Of a DNA stretch of 64,000 bases, positions 8,980 to 15,837 are shown in pieces (the stretch's first letter is position 1; every line of letters begins with the position of its first letter). Under the pieces are notes generated by a model that saw only the letters and a list, made by a program, of their open reading frames with translations, did not search any database and had not been told where the DNA came from. The DNA comes from an uncultured Acetatifactor sp. GTDB taxonomy: Bacteria > Bacillota > Clostridia > Lachnospirales > Lachnospiraceae. The position numbers were made by a program, and so were the translations under genes. The DNA lies in contig CATKXX010000011.1 of assembly GCA_949840935.1 (NCBI GenBank), forward strand, positions 17,765-81,764, in the 5' to 3' direction.

Positions 8980-9984
8980 GTGATTACGGATAATTGGAGG
9001 AGTAAGTATCTAAACCAAATCAGTGTGTCCGAAAGTGCAGAGTTTGCAACTCTGGTCAAGGCTCATAGTGAAGTCGCCAAAGCAACCTTTCTTTTTTTTG
9101 AGAATGAAAACATGGTGTACGTTCCGGTTCCGGGGACTACAGGGTCATCTTCCAGTCCAATGGAGCCGGGAAGTGATTCGGCGCCTGTTGTTGTTGAAAT
9201 TGGGGGGAAACGTAATCTATTAGTAGATTCGGCGCAGTTTCACTTGGAGTATGCTTGCCGCTCTTATAAAAATGGCTGTTTTTATTATGGACATTCTTAT
9301 CGAGATGAAGAACCTGATGAACGGCATTTATCTCAATTTTCTCATGCAGAAGCAGAAATTATTGGTACATTGGAAGATATAAAGTTACTGGTAGAAAGAT
9401 ATATTAGGAATATAACAGAGTTGATTTGGAATAGGGCGGACAATGATTTTAAAGATATTACTGGAATGAAAAACAGAGTGGAATCTTTATTAAACAGCAA
9501 AAGCGTTTTTAAAAGCATGTCGTTTAGTGAGGTGTACAGTCTATTGGAAAGGGAAGAAGGTGCATTTATAAAGTGCGATAAGAGTGGTTATCGGCTAACA
9601 GCTAAGGGGGAAAGGAAATTATTGGAAAAAGTTGGTGAATTTGTGTGGGTAGAAAAATGGGACAAAATGGCAGTGCCATTTTATCAGGCAAATGATAAGG
9701 AAAGCAGTATTGCATATAATGCGGATTTATTATTTGGTATAGGAGAAGTAGTAGGAGCCGGACAAAGACACTTGAAAGCGAATGAGCTTGAAAGCGCAAT
9801 AGATGAGCATGGACTGAAACGTGATGCTTATAAGTGGTACATCGAAATGAAAAATCAATATCCGGTGCAAACATCCGGTTTTGGAATGGGGGTAGAGAGA
9901 TATTTAATGTGGTTATTGGGGCTAAAGGATATCAGGAGCGTGGAAATATTTCCAAGAGATCAGTTACAGAGAGGCGCAGTTTAA
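8980..9984 (+). CDS. Stand-alone AsnRS-like class II synthetase catalytic core
   Basis: A 334-residue protein that matches the catalytic domain of asparaginyl-tRNA synthetase but lacks the N-terminal OB-fold anticodon-binding domain. Motif 2 is visible as YGHSYRDEEPDERHLSQFSHAEAEI split around SYRDEE and RHL, with both arginines present. The AsnRS-specific GIGEVVGAGQRH and YKWYIEMKNQYP segments follow, then motif 3, SGFGMGVERYLMWLLG, with its arginine, and IRSVEIFPRD. The adenylation site therefore looks intact. Known relatives without an anticodon domain include archaeal asparagine synthetase related to AsnRS. A role in aminoacylating a small molecule, peptide or protein is an alternative. 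Start: GTG 8980 after AGGAGGAG (8962-8969). AT-rich like its upstream partner (17 G+C in 9361-9420). Confidence 0.8.
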   Translation: MITDNWRSKYLNQISVSESAEFATLVKAHSEVAKATFLFFENENMVYVPVPGTTGSSSSPMEPGSDSAPVVVEIGGKRNLLVDSAQFHLEYACRSYKNGCFYYGHSYRDEEPDERHLSQFSHAEAEIIGTLEDIKLLVERYIRNITELIWNRADNDFKDITGMKNRVESLLNSKSVFKSMSFSEVYSLLEREEGAFIKCDKSGYRLTAKGERKLLEKVGEFVWVEKWDKMAVPFYQANDKESSIAYNADLLFGIGEVVGAGQRHLKANELESAIDEHGLKRDAYKWYIEMKNQYPVQTSGFGMGVERYLMWLLGLKDIRSVEIFPRDQLQRGAV

Positions 9985-10011
9985 ACTTTTTCTGTAAACA
10001 ATCCCTTAAAA

Positions 10012-10048
10012 GGCCTTCTATGATAAAATAAATTATCATAAGGAGGCC
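10012..10048 (+). promoter_or_regulatory. Hairpin that buries a Shine-Dalgarno sequence
   Basis: GGCCTTCTATGATAA (10012-10026) pairs almost perfectly with TTATCATAAGGAGGCC (10033-10048), leaving a six-base loop. The right arm contains GGAGG (10042-10046), the ribosome site of the transposase-like remnant at 10055. Such a fold would block translation of read-through mRNA, a known strategy in insertion sequences. It could also act as a weak terminator for the AsnRS-like gene. Confidence 0.55.
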
Positions 10049-10054
10049 CTTATT

Positions 10055-10144
10055 ATGGCAGGAGAAAAGAAACCGGTACACAGAGTACAAATGACGGAAG
10101 GGAAACGAAACCAAGTCCATGAACGCTTATATATTTGTCTTTGA
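10055..10144 (+). pseudogene. N-terminal remnant resembling an IS256-family transposase
   Basis: A 29-codon frame starts at ATG 10055 with an excellent ribosome site and reads MAGEKKPVHRVQMTEGKRN, then diverges (QVHERLYICL) and stops. From memory this beginning resembles the N-terminus of IS256-type transposases of Clostridia, which continue well past 350 residues. The remaining transposase and its DDE residues are missing, so this is a dead fragment left by deletion or recombination. I could not define terminal inverted repeats or a target duplication. Confidence 0.5.
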
Positions 10145-10158
10145 GGGGAAAGCAGTTT

Positions 10159-10231
10159 TGATCAAAGGGTATGAAAGGGCTGATCAAAGGAATAAAAACA
10201 ACTTGACAACATAATAAACCTTTGATATCAT
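10159..10231 (+). promoter_or_regulatory. Promoter flanked by three copies of ATCAAAGG
   Basis: TTGACA (10203-10208) and TATCAT (10226-10231) are 17 bases apart. TGATCAAAGG occurs identically at 10159-10168 and 10181-10190, that is 22 bases or two helical turns apart. The inverted 8-mer CCTTTGAT lies at 10219-10226, touching the -10 element. The arrangement suggests an operator. Its target is unclear, since the next good gene begins 400 bases away. Confidence 0.45.
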
Positions 10232-10520
10232 TTACATGTAAAGACTCTGCAGTCCTTTCTACGTATGCTATTTATATCGGGCAGCTTCTGCCGTGATTTA
10301 TCCGATGGCTTGTGATGAGAGTGTGAGGAAACTGCAAAACGGTAGTTCTGTGTGAAGCTGTCAGGTCATTATGCATCATCGCGTGAAACTGCTTCGCAGT
10401 GGCAGCAGGCGGACAGCAGCCGGCATAAAACTATTGGCCTCAGAAGAATTAATTGTTACTGGCCAGGGAGTGAACGGTAACGATTAATTTGGATAACTGA
10501 TTTGGAAAAAGCAGGGATTC

Positions 10521-10549
10521 TTGCAATATGTGGGAAAAGATGCTATACT
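10521..10549 (+). promoter_or_regulatory. Sigma-A-type promoter of the HD-GYP gene
   Basis: TTGCAA (10521-10526) and TATACT (10544-10549) with a 17-base spacer, about 90 bases upstream of the start at 10639. Confidence 0.6.
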
Positions 10550-10638
10550 ATCCATGGTTTTAACGGTTCTGTCCAGGGGGTACATGACATAGAACAAACG
10601 AATTGCAGGCCGGATGAGTGTCCGGGCGGAGGGGTAGT

Positions 10639-11739
10639 ATGCAGTTTATTGAGATGCCGGATTTAAAAGCGGGTATGCGGCTGGCCCGACCAATTTACAG
10701 CAAGCAGGGAGTTCTCCTGTATGAGAGAGATTCCCGGTTGAATGCACAGGTGATTGACAGTGTGAAGAATTTTGGGCTGTTGGGAATGTATATTCTGGAT
10801 TCCTCCGAGCCTGTTCCTCCGATGAAAGAGGAGGATTTGGAATTCGAACGGTTTCAGACCGTGACTGTCTTTTCTCTCCAGGAGGAAATAAGCCGGATTT
10901 TGCAGGCAGGGAAGCAGAGCAGGCTGCAGACCATTATCAGCACAGTCATTAAAAAATACGGACATCTGAAGAAGAAGATTACTTTCTATCAAAACCTGCG
11001 CGGTAAGGACGATTATGTGTGCAGCCATTCCCTGAATGTGGCCATACTCTGTGCTATGATGACGCATGTTTTGAATATGCGCGTAGAAGAACAGATTCAA
11101 ACGGTGGAGGCGGCTATCCTGCATGATATCGGCAAGGAGCGCCTTCCGAAGGAAGTGTTGTTTAAGCAGGGGGCTGTGAAGGAGGATGGAGAGAGAATCC
11201 TCAGGGAGCAGCTGGCGGCGCTGGATGTGCTGGATGACTTTGCCGAAGGGCCGGGAGTAAAGAAAATATGCAGGCAGGCGATTCGGGCCCGGAGGGATTT
11301 TGCTGCCAATGGCAGGGTGGAGGCCGGAGATAAGATGGCTATGGGCGCTAAGGTGCTGCTCGTTGCCAATCGTTTTGACGAGGAGACTGCCATGGATCTG
11401 ACAGGCAAGGTGGAGTCAGAGGTAAAGGCGTTACAGGAGTTCTATGAGTATCCCGAGCTGTATGATCCCAGGGCGGTGGATGCGCTGGTTAAATCTGTCA
11501 ATATCCTTTATGCCGGCGTCTGTGTGGAGTTGAGCAACGGTGAAAGAGCATTGGTTCTGGCGGAGAACCGGCAGGACATCTTAAGGCCCCTGGTACTTAC
11601 CTTTCGGGATAATGCAATTCTGGATCTGTCGCTTCGCAGCAATGCAGGAATCAGGATCGTAGATATTACCAAGACATTGGATAACCGCCATGTGATGGAT
11701 TATGATACGGCAGTGCGCATGATGTCATCCAAGAGCTGA
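10639..11739 (+). CDS. HD-GYP-like signalling protein with a degenerate GYP half
   Basis: A 366-residue protein with a DUF3391-like N-terminus (MQFIEMPDLKAGMRLARPIYS) and an HD domain with SHSLNVAILCAMM and ILHDIGKERLPK. Canonical HD-GYP phosphodiesterases have an HHER.DG.GYP stretch about 60 residues after HDIGK. Here that region reads CRQAIRARRDFAANGR and both the paired histidines and GYP are missing. It may bind rather than hydrolyse cyclic di-GMP, or act on something else. I chose ATG 10639 because GGAGGGG (10628-10634) fits it; an upstream GTG at 10618 does not. The gene stands alone, with its own promoter and a hairpin after it. Confidence 0.8.
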   Translation: MQFIEMPDLKAGMRLARPIYSKQGVLLYERDSRLNAQVIDSVKNFGLLGMYILDSSEPVPPMKEEDLEFERFQTVTVFSLQEEISRILQAGKQSRLQTIISTVIKKYGHLKKKITFYQNLRGKDDYVCSHSLNVAILCAMMTHVLNMRVEEQIQTVEAAILHDIGKERLPKEVLFKQGAVKEDGERILREQLAALDVLDDFAEGPGVKKICRQAIRARRDFAANGRVEAGDKMAMGAKVLLVANRFDEETAMDLTGKVESEVKALQEFYEYPELYDPRAVDALVKSVNILYAGVCVELSNGERALVLAENRQDILRPLVLTFRDNAILDLSLRSNAGIRIVDITKTLDNRHVMDYDTAVRMMSSKS

Positions 11740-11757
11740 AAATATATAACTAATCTT

Positions 11758-11793
11758 TTCCGGAGCGGGAGAGTACGTGCTCCTGCTTCGGAA
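11758..11793 (+). terminator. Strong hairpin after the HD-GYP gene
   Basis: TTCCGGAGCGGGAG (11758-11771) pairs over 14 positions with CTCCTGCTTCGGAA (11780-11793), using two G-U pairs and an eight-base loop. The usual T-run is lacking directly after it, so it may be a terminator of the weaker type or an mRNA stabiliser. Confidence 0.55.
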
Positions 11794-11880
11794 TCATCTG
11801 TATTTTCACATTTTTCCCAATTTTAAATTGTTCCATATATTTCACAAATGAAGCGAAACAAAATAGGGGGTATATGCCTT

Positions 11881-13422
11881 ATGTACAGTACGGTTATTAC
11901 AGGCGCCTTGCAGGGGGCTTCGGCATATCCGGTCTCTGTGGAAGTGGATATTTCACATGGCCTGCCCACACTGAGCTTGGTAGGGTCTTTGAGCCAGGAG
12001 GTTCGGGAAGCGAAAGAGAGGGTAGGGGCAGCGCTGCGTAATGCGGGATTTCATCTTCCGCCCAGTCGTATTACAGTGAATCTGTCGCCGGCAGACCGGA
12101 GAAAGGAGGGGACTGCCTTCGACCTGCCGATTGCGGTGGGGCTGCTGGCGGCGATGAATCTGGTTCCCGGGGAAAAGCTGACAAATACGCTCTTTCTGGG
12201 AGAATTGGGTTTGGACGGGGAAATCAGGGGTGTTTCCGGTGTGCTGCCCATTGTCAGGGAGGCGGCATTACGGGGGATACAGCAATGCATTTTACCTGCG
12301 CCGAATGCGGCGGAGGGGGCATTGATCTCCGGTATTACAGTCAGAGGCGCTGCCAGCCTGCAGGAGCTGCTTTCCTTTCTACAGTCAGGGGAGGAGGGAG
12401 AGGGAATACTGCCTGCGACGCAGCTGGATGCGTCCAGGCTGTTTCAGGAGAAAGCGGCGGGGAGAGCGCCGGATTTCTCGGAGGTCAACGGGCAGGAAAC
12501 GGCAAAAAGAGGGGCGGAGATCGCTGCTGCGGGTTTTCACAATCTGCTCATGGTAGGGCCCCCCGGCGCTGGAAAGTCCATGATAGCGAAACGCATTCCC
12601 GGTATCCTGCCGCCGTTGACTCTGGAGGAAAGCCTGGAGGTCACATCTGTATACAGTGTGGCGGGACTGCTGAAGGAGGGGGAGGCCATGGTCACAAGGC
12701 GTCCCTTTATAAGCCCGCATCATTCCATAACCCAGGCAGCCCTGGTGGGAGGGTGTGCCATACCCAGGCCGGGAATGATCTCATTGGCGCACCGGGGAGT
12801 ACTGTTCCTGGATGAGCTTCCGGAGTTTCAGAGGGCAGCGCTGGACAGCCTGAGACAGCCTTTGGAGGAGCATGAGATACGCATTGCCAGAATCAGCGGT
12901 ACGATCGCCTATCCAAGTGATTTTATGCTGGTCTGTGCCATGAACCCCTGTCCCTGTGGATTTTATCCCGATGCCGGCAAATGCAGCTGTACGGAGCCGC
13001 AGGTCAGACGTTATATGGGCAGAGTGTCGGGGCCGATCCTGGACAGGATTGACCTGTGTGTGGAATTGCAGGCAGTGGATATCGCAAGCCTGAAGAACAG
13101 CGGGAGGGGCGAGGACAGTGAGACGATCAGACGGCGGGTCATTGCGGCAAGGGAAATACAGAGGGAGCGGTTCCTGGGTACCGGATACCGATTTAATGCG
13201 GATATCGAGGCGGCGGATATGGAGCGTTATTGTGCCCTGGGGAAAGCGGAGCAGGAATATGCGGAGCAGCTTTATCGCAGCCTGATGCTGAGCGCAAGGG
13301 CGTATCATCGCATTTTGAAGGTGGCGAGAACCATAGCAGATCTGGAAGGGGCGGCGCAAATAGGGGTGGAGCAGCTTCTGGAGGCTTCCTTTTATCGTCC
13401 GGCGCAGGAATATTGGAGATAG
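11881..13422 (+). CDS. comM: ComM/YifB family Mg-chelatase-like AAA+ ATPase
   Basis: A 513-residue AAA+ protein. The N-terminal domain (about 1-170, MYSTVITGALQG, then VNLSPADRRKEGTAFDLPIA) is of the ChlI-like type, with a Lon-S5-like fold. The ATPase domain has Walker A GPPGAGKS (about residues 226-233), Walker B VLFLDELPEF and a zinc-type CNPCPCGFYPD/C.C segment, here MNPCPCGFYPDAGKCSC. In naturally transformable bacteria ComM is a helicase that promotes branch migration during transformation. Its location next to dprA fits a recombination role. I chose ATG 11881 (AGGGGG at 11865-11870); ATG 11848 has no ribosome site. Confidence 0.93.
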   Translation: MYSTVITGALQGASAYPVSVEVDISHGLPTLSLVGSLSQEVREAKERVGAALRNAGFHLPPSRITVNLSPADRRKEGTAFDLPIAVGLLAAMNLVPGEKLTNTLFLGELGLDGEIRGVSGVLPIVREAALRGIQQCILPAPNAAEGALISGITVRGAASLQELLSFLQSGEEGEGILPATQLDASRLFQEKAAGRAPDFSEVNGQETAKRGAEIAAAGFHNLLMVGPPGAGKSMIAKRIPGILPPLTLEESLEVTSVYSVAGLLKEGEAMVTRRPFISPHHSITQAALVGGCAIPRPGMISLAHRGVLFLDELPEFQRAALDSLRQPLEEHEIRIARISGTIAYPSDFMLVCAMNPCPCGFYPDAGKCSCTEPQVRRYMGRVSGPILDRIDLCVELQAVDIASLKNSGRGEDSETIRRRVIAAREIQRERFLGTGYRFNADIEAADMERYCALGKAEQEYAEQLYRSLMLSARAYHRILKVARTIADLEGAAQIGVEQLLEASFYRPAQEYWR

Positions 13423-13425
13423 GAT

Positions 13426-14475
13426 ATGGAAACAGGGAATAAAATTTCATTTGTCACGCCTCTCGAAGCGGAGTACCCTGAGAAGCTGAGGCATATACCG
13501 GATGCACCGGGAGGCTTATATATCAGGGGAAAGCTGCCTGTGGAGACAGGCCTCACCGTGGCGGTGATAGGGGCGCGGGACTGTTCCGATTATGGAAGGT
13601 ATGTGGCAGAGGAGCTGGGCTCCTTTCTGGGAAGGAACGGGGTGACGGTAATCAGTGGTATGGCGAGGGGAATTGACGGAATCAGTCAATGGGCGGCAAT
13701 GGAGGCAGGAGGGTTTTCCATCGGAGTGTTGGGATGCGGAGTGGATATCTGCTATCCGGCAGGAAACAGGGCCCTTTTTGACCGATTGCTGGAGGAAGGG
13801 GCTGTTCTCTCCGAATATCCGCCCGGGACGCCTCCCAGAGCCATGAATTTTCCGGCGAGAAACAGGATTGTCAGCGGCCTGGCAGATGCCGTTGTGGTGG
13901 TCGAGGCGCGGAGCAAAAGCGGTACGTTGATTACGGTGGATATGGCCCTGGAGCAGGGCAGGGAGGTATTTGTGGTTCCCGGCAGGGTCACCGACCGGCT
14001 CAGCGACGGCTGTAACAGGCTGATAAAACAGGGTGCAGGGATACTGCTGTCTATGGAAGAACTTCTGGAGGAAATCGAGGAGCTGAAGGTGCGGACAGAG
14101 GAGCGTGGGATAGGGTCGATGCCTGAAAAGGCGGGAAGTTCGCAGGCCCACATGGAGAAGCGGAGGCGCCAGAGCACGGAGAAAGGCCAGAGCACGGAGA
14201 AAGGCCAAAGCACAGAGAAAGGTCAAAGTACGGAAAAAGGCCAGAACGCGAAAAAATCCCAAAGCTCAGAATGGTCACGGGAGGATGCCTCCGGAGTAGC
14301 GCCGGAGCTCCGGGAGATTTACCAGGCGCTGGATTTCTATCCCTGCTCTGTGGAACAGATCGTGGCGCGCCTGCCCGGCAGAATTTCCCAGAGACAGGCA
14401 GCCCTGCAGCTGATACAGCTCTGCATGGAGAATAAGGCAATCCAGGTCAGCCCGGGATACTTTAAAAGTCCGTGA
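13426..14475 (+). CDS. dprA: DNA processing protein DprA with a repeat-rich linker
   Basis: DprA loads RecA on incoming single-stranded DNA. The Rossmann-like core shows VAVIGARDCSDYG, SGMARGIDGISQWAA, LGCGVDICYP, MNFPARNRIVSGLADAVVVVEA and KSGTLIT. A C-terminal winged-helix domain (about 285-349, ELREIYQALDFYPCSVEQIVARL) is the type found in longer DprA proteins. The two are joined by a basic, low-complexity linker made of QSTEKG repeats (residues about 249-278) that expand the protein to 349 residues. The gene begins 4 bases after comM, so the two form an operon. The usual next gene, topA, is 7.4 kb away. Confidence 0.94.
   Translation: METGNKISFVTPLEAEYPEKLRHIPDAPGGLYIRGKLPVETGLTVAVIGARDCSDYGRYVAEELGSFLGRNGVTVISGMARGIDGISQWAAMEAGGFSIGVLGCGVDICYPAGNRALFDRLLEEGAVLSEYPPGTPPRAMNFPARNRIVSGLADAVVVVEARSKSGTLITVDMALEQGREVFVVPGRVTDRLSDGCNRLIKQGAGILLSMEELLEEIEELKVRTEERGIGSMPEKAGSSQAHMEKRRRQSTEKGQSTEKGQSTEKGQSTEKGQNAKKSQSSEWSREDASGVAPELREIYQALDFYPCSVEQIVARLPGRISQRQAALQLIQLCMENKAIQVSPGYFKSP
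14170..14259 (+). repeat. 18-bp coding minisatellite in dprA
   Basis: Units start at 14170, 14188, 14206 and 14224, each encoding QSTEKG; a decayed fifth unit (14242-14259) encodes QNAKKS. The first two units are identical, and the third and fourth carry a few, mostly synonymous, changes, indicating recent expansion. Confidence 0.9.
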
Positions 14476-14571
14476 TATGTGCATGGCAGTAACTTACCCT
14501 TCAGACGGTTTAAACGGATGAAACAACGAAAAAACAACGAATGAAAGAATCACGACATGGGAACAAGCGGA

Positions 14572-14599
14572 TTGAAAAAACAGCCGGATTTGTTATAAT
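14572..14599 (+). promoter_or_regulatory. Sigma-A-type promoter of ispG-polC
   Basis: TTGAAA (14572-14577) and TATAAT (14594-14599) with a 16-base spacer. The leader to the ispG start is about 120 bases. Confidence 0.65.
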
Positions 14600-14727
14600 G
14601 GAAATAGAAATGTGATAACTGTAAAAGGAGCAGCTTGTCCGACATATGAATGGACATATATACGGACACATGCAGGATGTATGAAACGCAGGATGTTTGA
14701 AGCGGCAGGCTGAAAAAGGAGAGCTAT

Positions 14728-15837
14728 ATGGACAGTGAAAAGGTATGCTGTGAAAGGGAAAACCATGTCAGGATCCACAGGGAAGGGACTAAGATAATAC
14801 AGATTGGCAACAGGAAAATCGGCGGTGGCAATCCGATACTGATTCAGTCAATGACCAACACGAGAACGGAGGATGTACAGGCTACTGTGGCGCAGATCCT
14901 GGAATTGGAGCGCGCCGGCTGTGAAATTGTGCGCTGCACGGTTCCCACCATGGAGGCGGCGGAGGCATTTGCGGAGATTAAGAAGCAGATTCATATTCCT
15001 TTGGTAGCAGACGTCCATTTTGATTATAAAATGGCGATTGCGGCTATGGAAAACGGCGCGGATAAAATCCGTATTAATCCTGGAAACATTGGCAGCGCGG
15101 ATAAGGTAAAGGCAGTGGTGGAGGCAGCAAGGGAGCGCGGTATCCCGATTCGTGTGGGGGTAAACAGCGGTTCCCTGGAGAAAGAGCTGGTAGAGAAATA
15201 TCATGGCGTAACAGCGGAGGGCATTGTGGAAAGCGCTCTGGATAAGGTACATATGATTGAAGACCTGGGCTATGATAATCTGGTCATCAGCATTAAATCC
15301 TCCGATGTGTTGATGTGCGTTCGGGCTCATGAGCTGCTGGCGGATAAGACCATTTATCCTTTGCATGTAGGGATTACGGAATCAGGAACGGTGCAGAGCG
15401 GCAACATTAAATCCGCTGTGGGGCTGGGACTGATCCTGTATCAGGGTATCGGCGATACAATCCGCGTATCCCTTACAGGCAACCCTGTGGAAGAAATCAG
15501 GTCGGCAAGGCTGATCCTTCGCACACTGGGGCTCCGCAGGGGCGGCATAGAGGTGGTTTCCTGCCCTACCTGCGGCAGGACCCGGATTGACCTGATCGGT
15601 CTTGCTGCCAGTGTGGAAAAGCTGGTGGAGGAATATCCTCTTGATATCAAGGTAGCGGTGATGGGCTGTGCTGTCAACGGGCCGGGGGAGGCGCGGGAAG
15701 CCGATTTGGGAGTGGCAGGAGGAACCGGCGAGGGCCTTTTGTTTAAAAAGGGCGAAATTCTCCGCAAGGTGCCGGAGGATCAATTGTTGGATGCATTGAA
15801 GGAAGAGCTGGAGCATTGGAATGAAACCGTTTTTTGA
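14728..15837 (+). CDS. ispG: 4-hydroxy-3-methylbut-2-en-1-yl diphosphate synthase (IspG/GcpE)
   Basis: IspG is the [4Fe-4S] enzyme that converts MEcPP to HMBPP in the MEP isoprenoid pathway. The N-terminal TIM barrel begins at IGGGNPILIQSMTNT. The cluster ligands are in CPTCGRTRIDL (about residues 279-289) and GCAVNGPGEA. At 369 residues it is a compact bacterial form. ATG 14728 follows AAAGGAGAG. In many Clostridia ispG is preceded by dxr and rseP; those are absent here and a promoter takes their place. It overlaps polC by 17 bases, so the two are coupled. Confidence 0.97.
   Translation: MDSEKVCCERENHVRIHREGTKIIQIGNRKIGGGNPILIQSMTNTRTEDVQATVAQILELERAGCEIVRCTVPTMEAAEAFAEIKKQIHIPLVADVHFDYKMAIAAMENGADKIRINPGNIGSADKVKAVVEAARERGIPIRVGVNSGSLEKELVEKYHGVTAEGIVESALDKVHMIEDLGYDNLVISIKSSDVLMCVRAHELLADKTIYPLHVGITESGTVQSGNIKSAVGLGLILYQGIGDTIRVSLTGNPVEEIRSARLILRTLGLRRGGIEVVSCPTCGRTRIDLIGLAASVEKLVEEYPLDIKVAVMGCAVNGPGEAREADLGVAGGTGEGLLFKKGEILRKVPEDQLLDALKEELEHWNETVF

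Larger units (their letters stand above)
9985..10638 (+). other. 654-bp stretch between the accessory cassette and the HD-GYP gene
   Basis: It holds, in order, a strong hairpin (10012-10048), a 29-codon transposase-like remnant (10055-10144), a three-copy 8-mer around a promoter (10159-10231), and a second promoter (10521-10549) just before the HD-GYP gene. Between 10232 and 10520 I see only very short open frames of up to about 16 codons and a small hairpin (ACTGC-TTC-GCAGT near 10387-10399). Base composition returns to that of the core genes over this part. Confidence 0.6.

Noticed and set aside
12285..12815. 176-codon plus-strand frame inside comM
   Set aside because: It is a shifted frame within the ATPase domain of ComM and has no domain or ribosome site.
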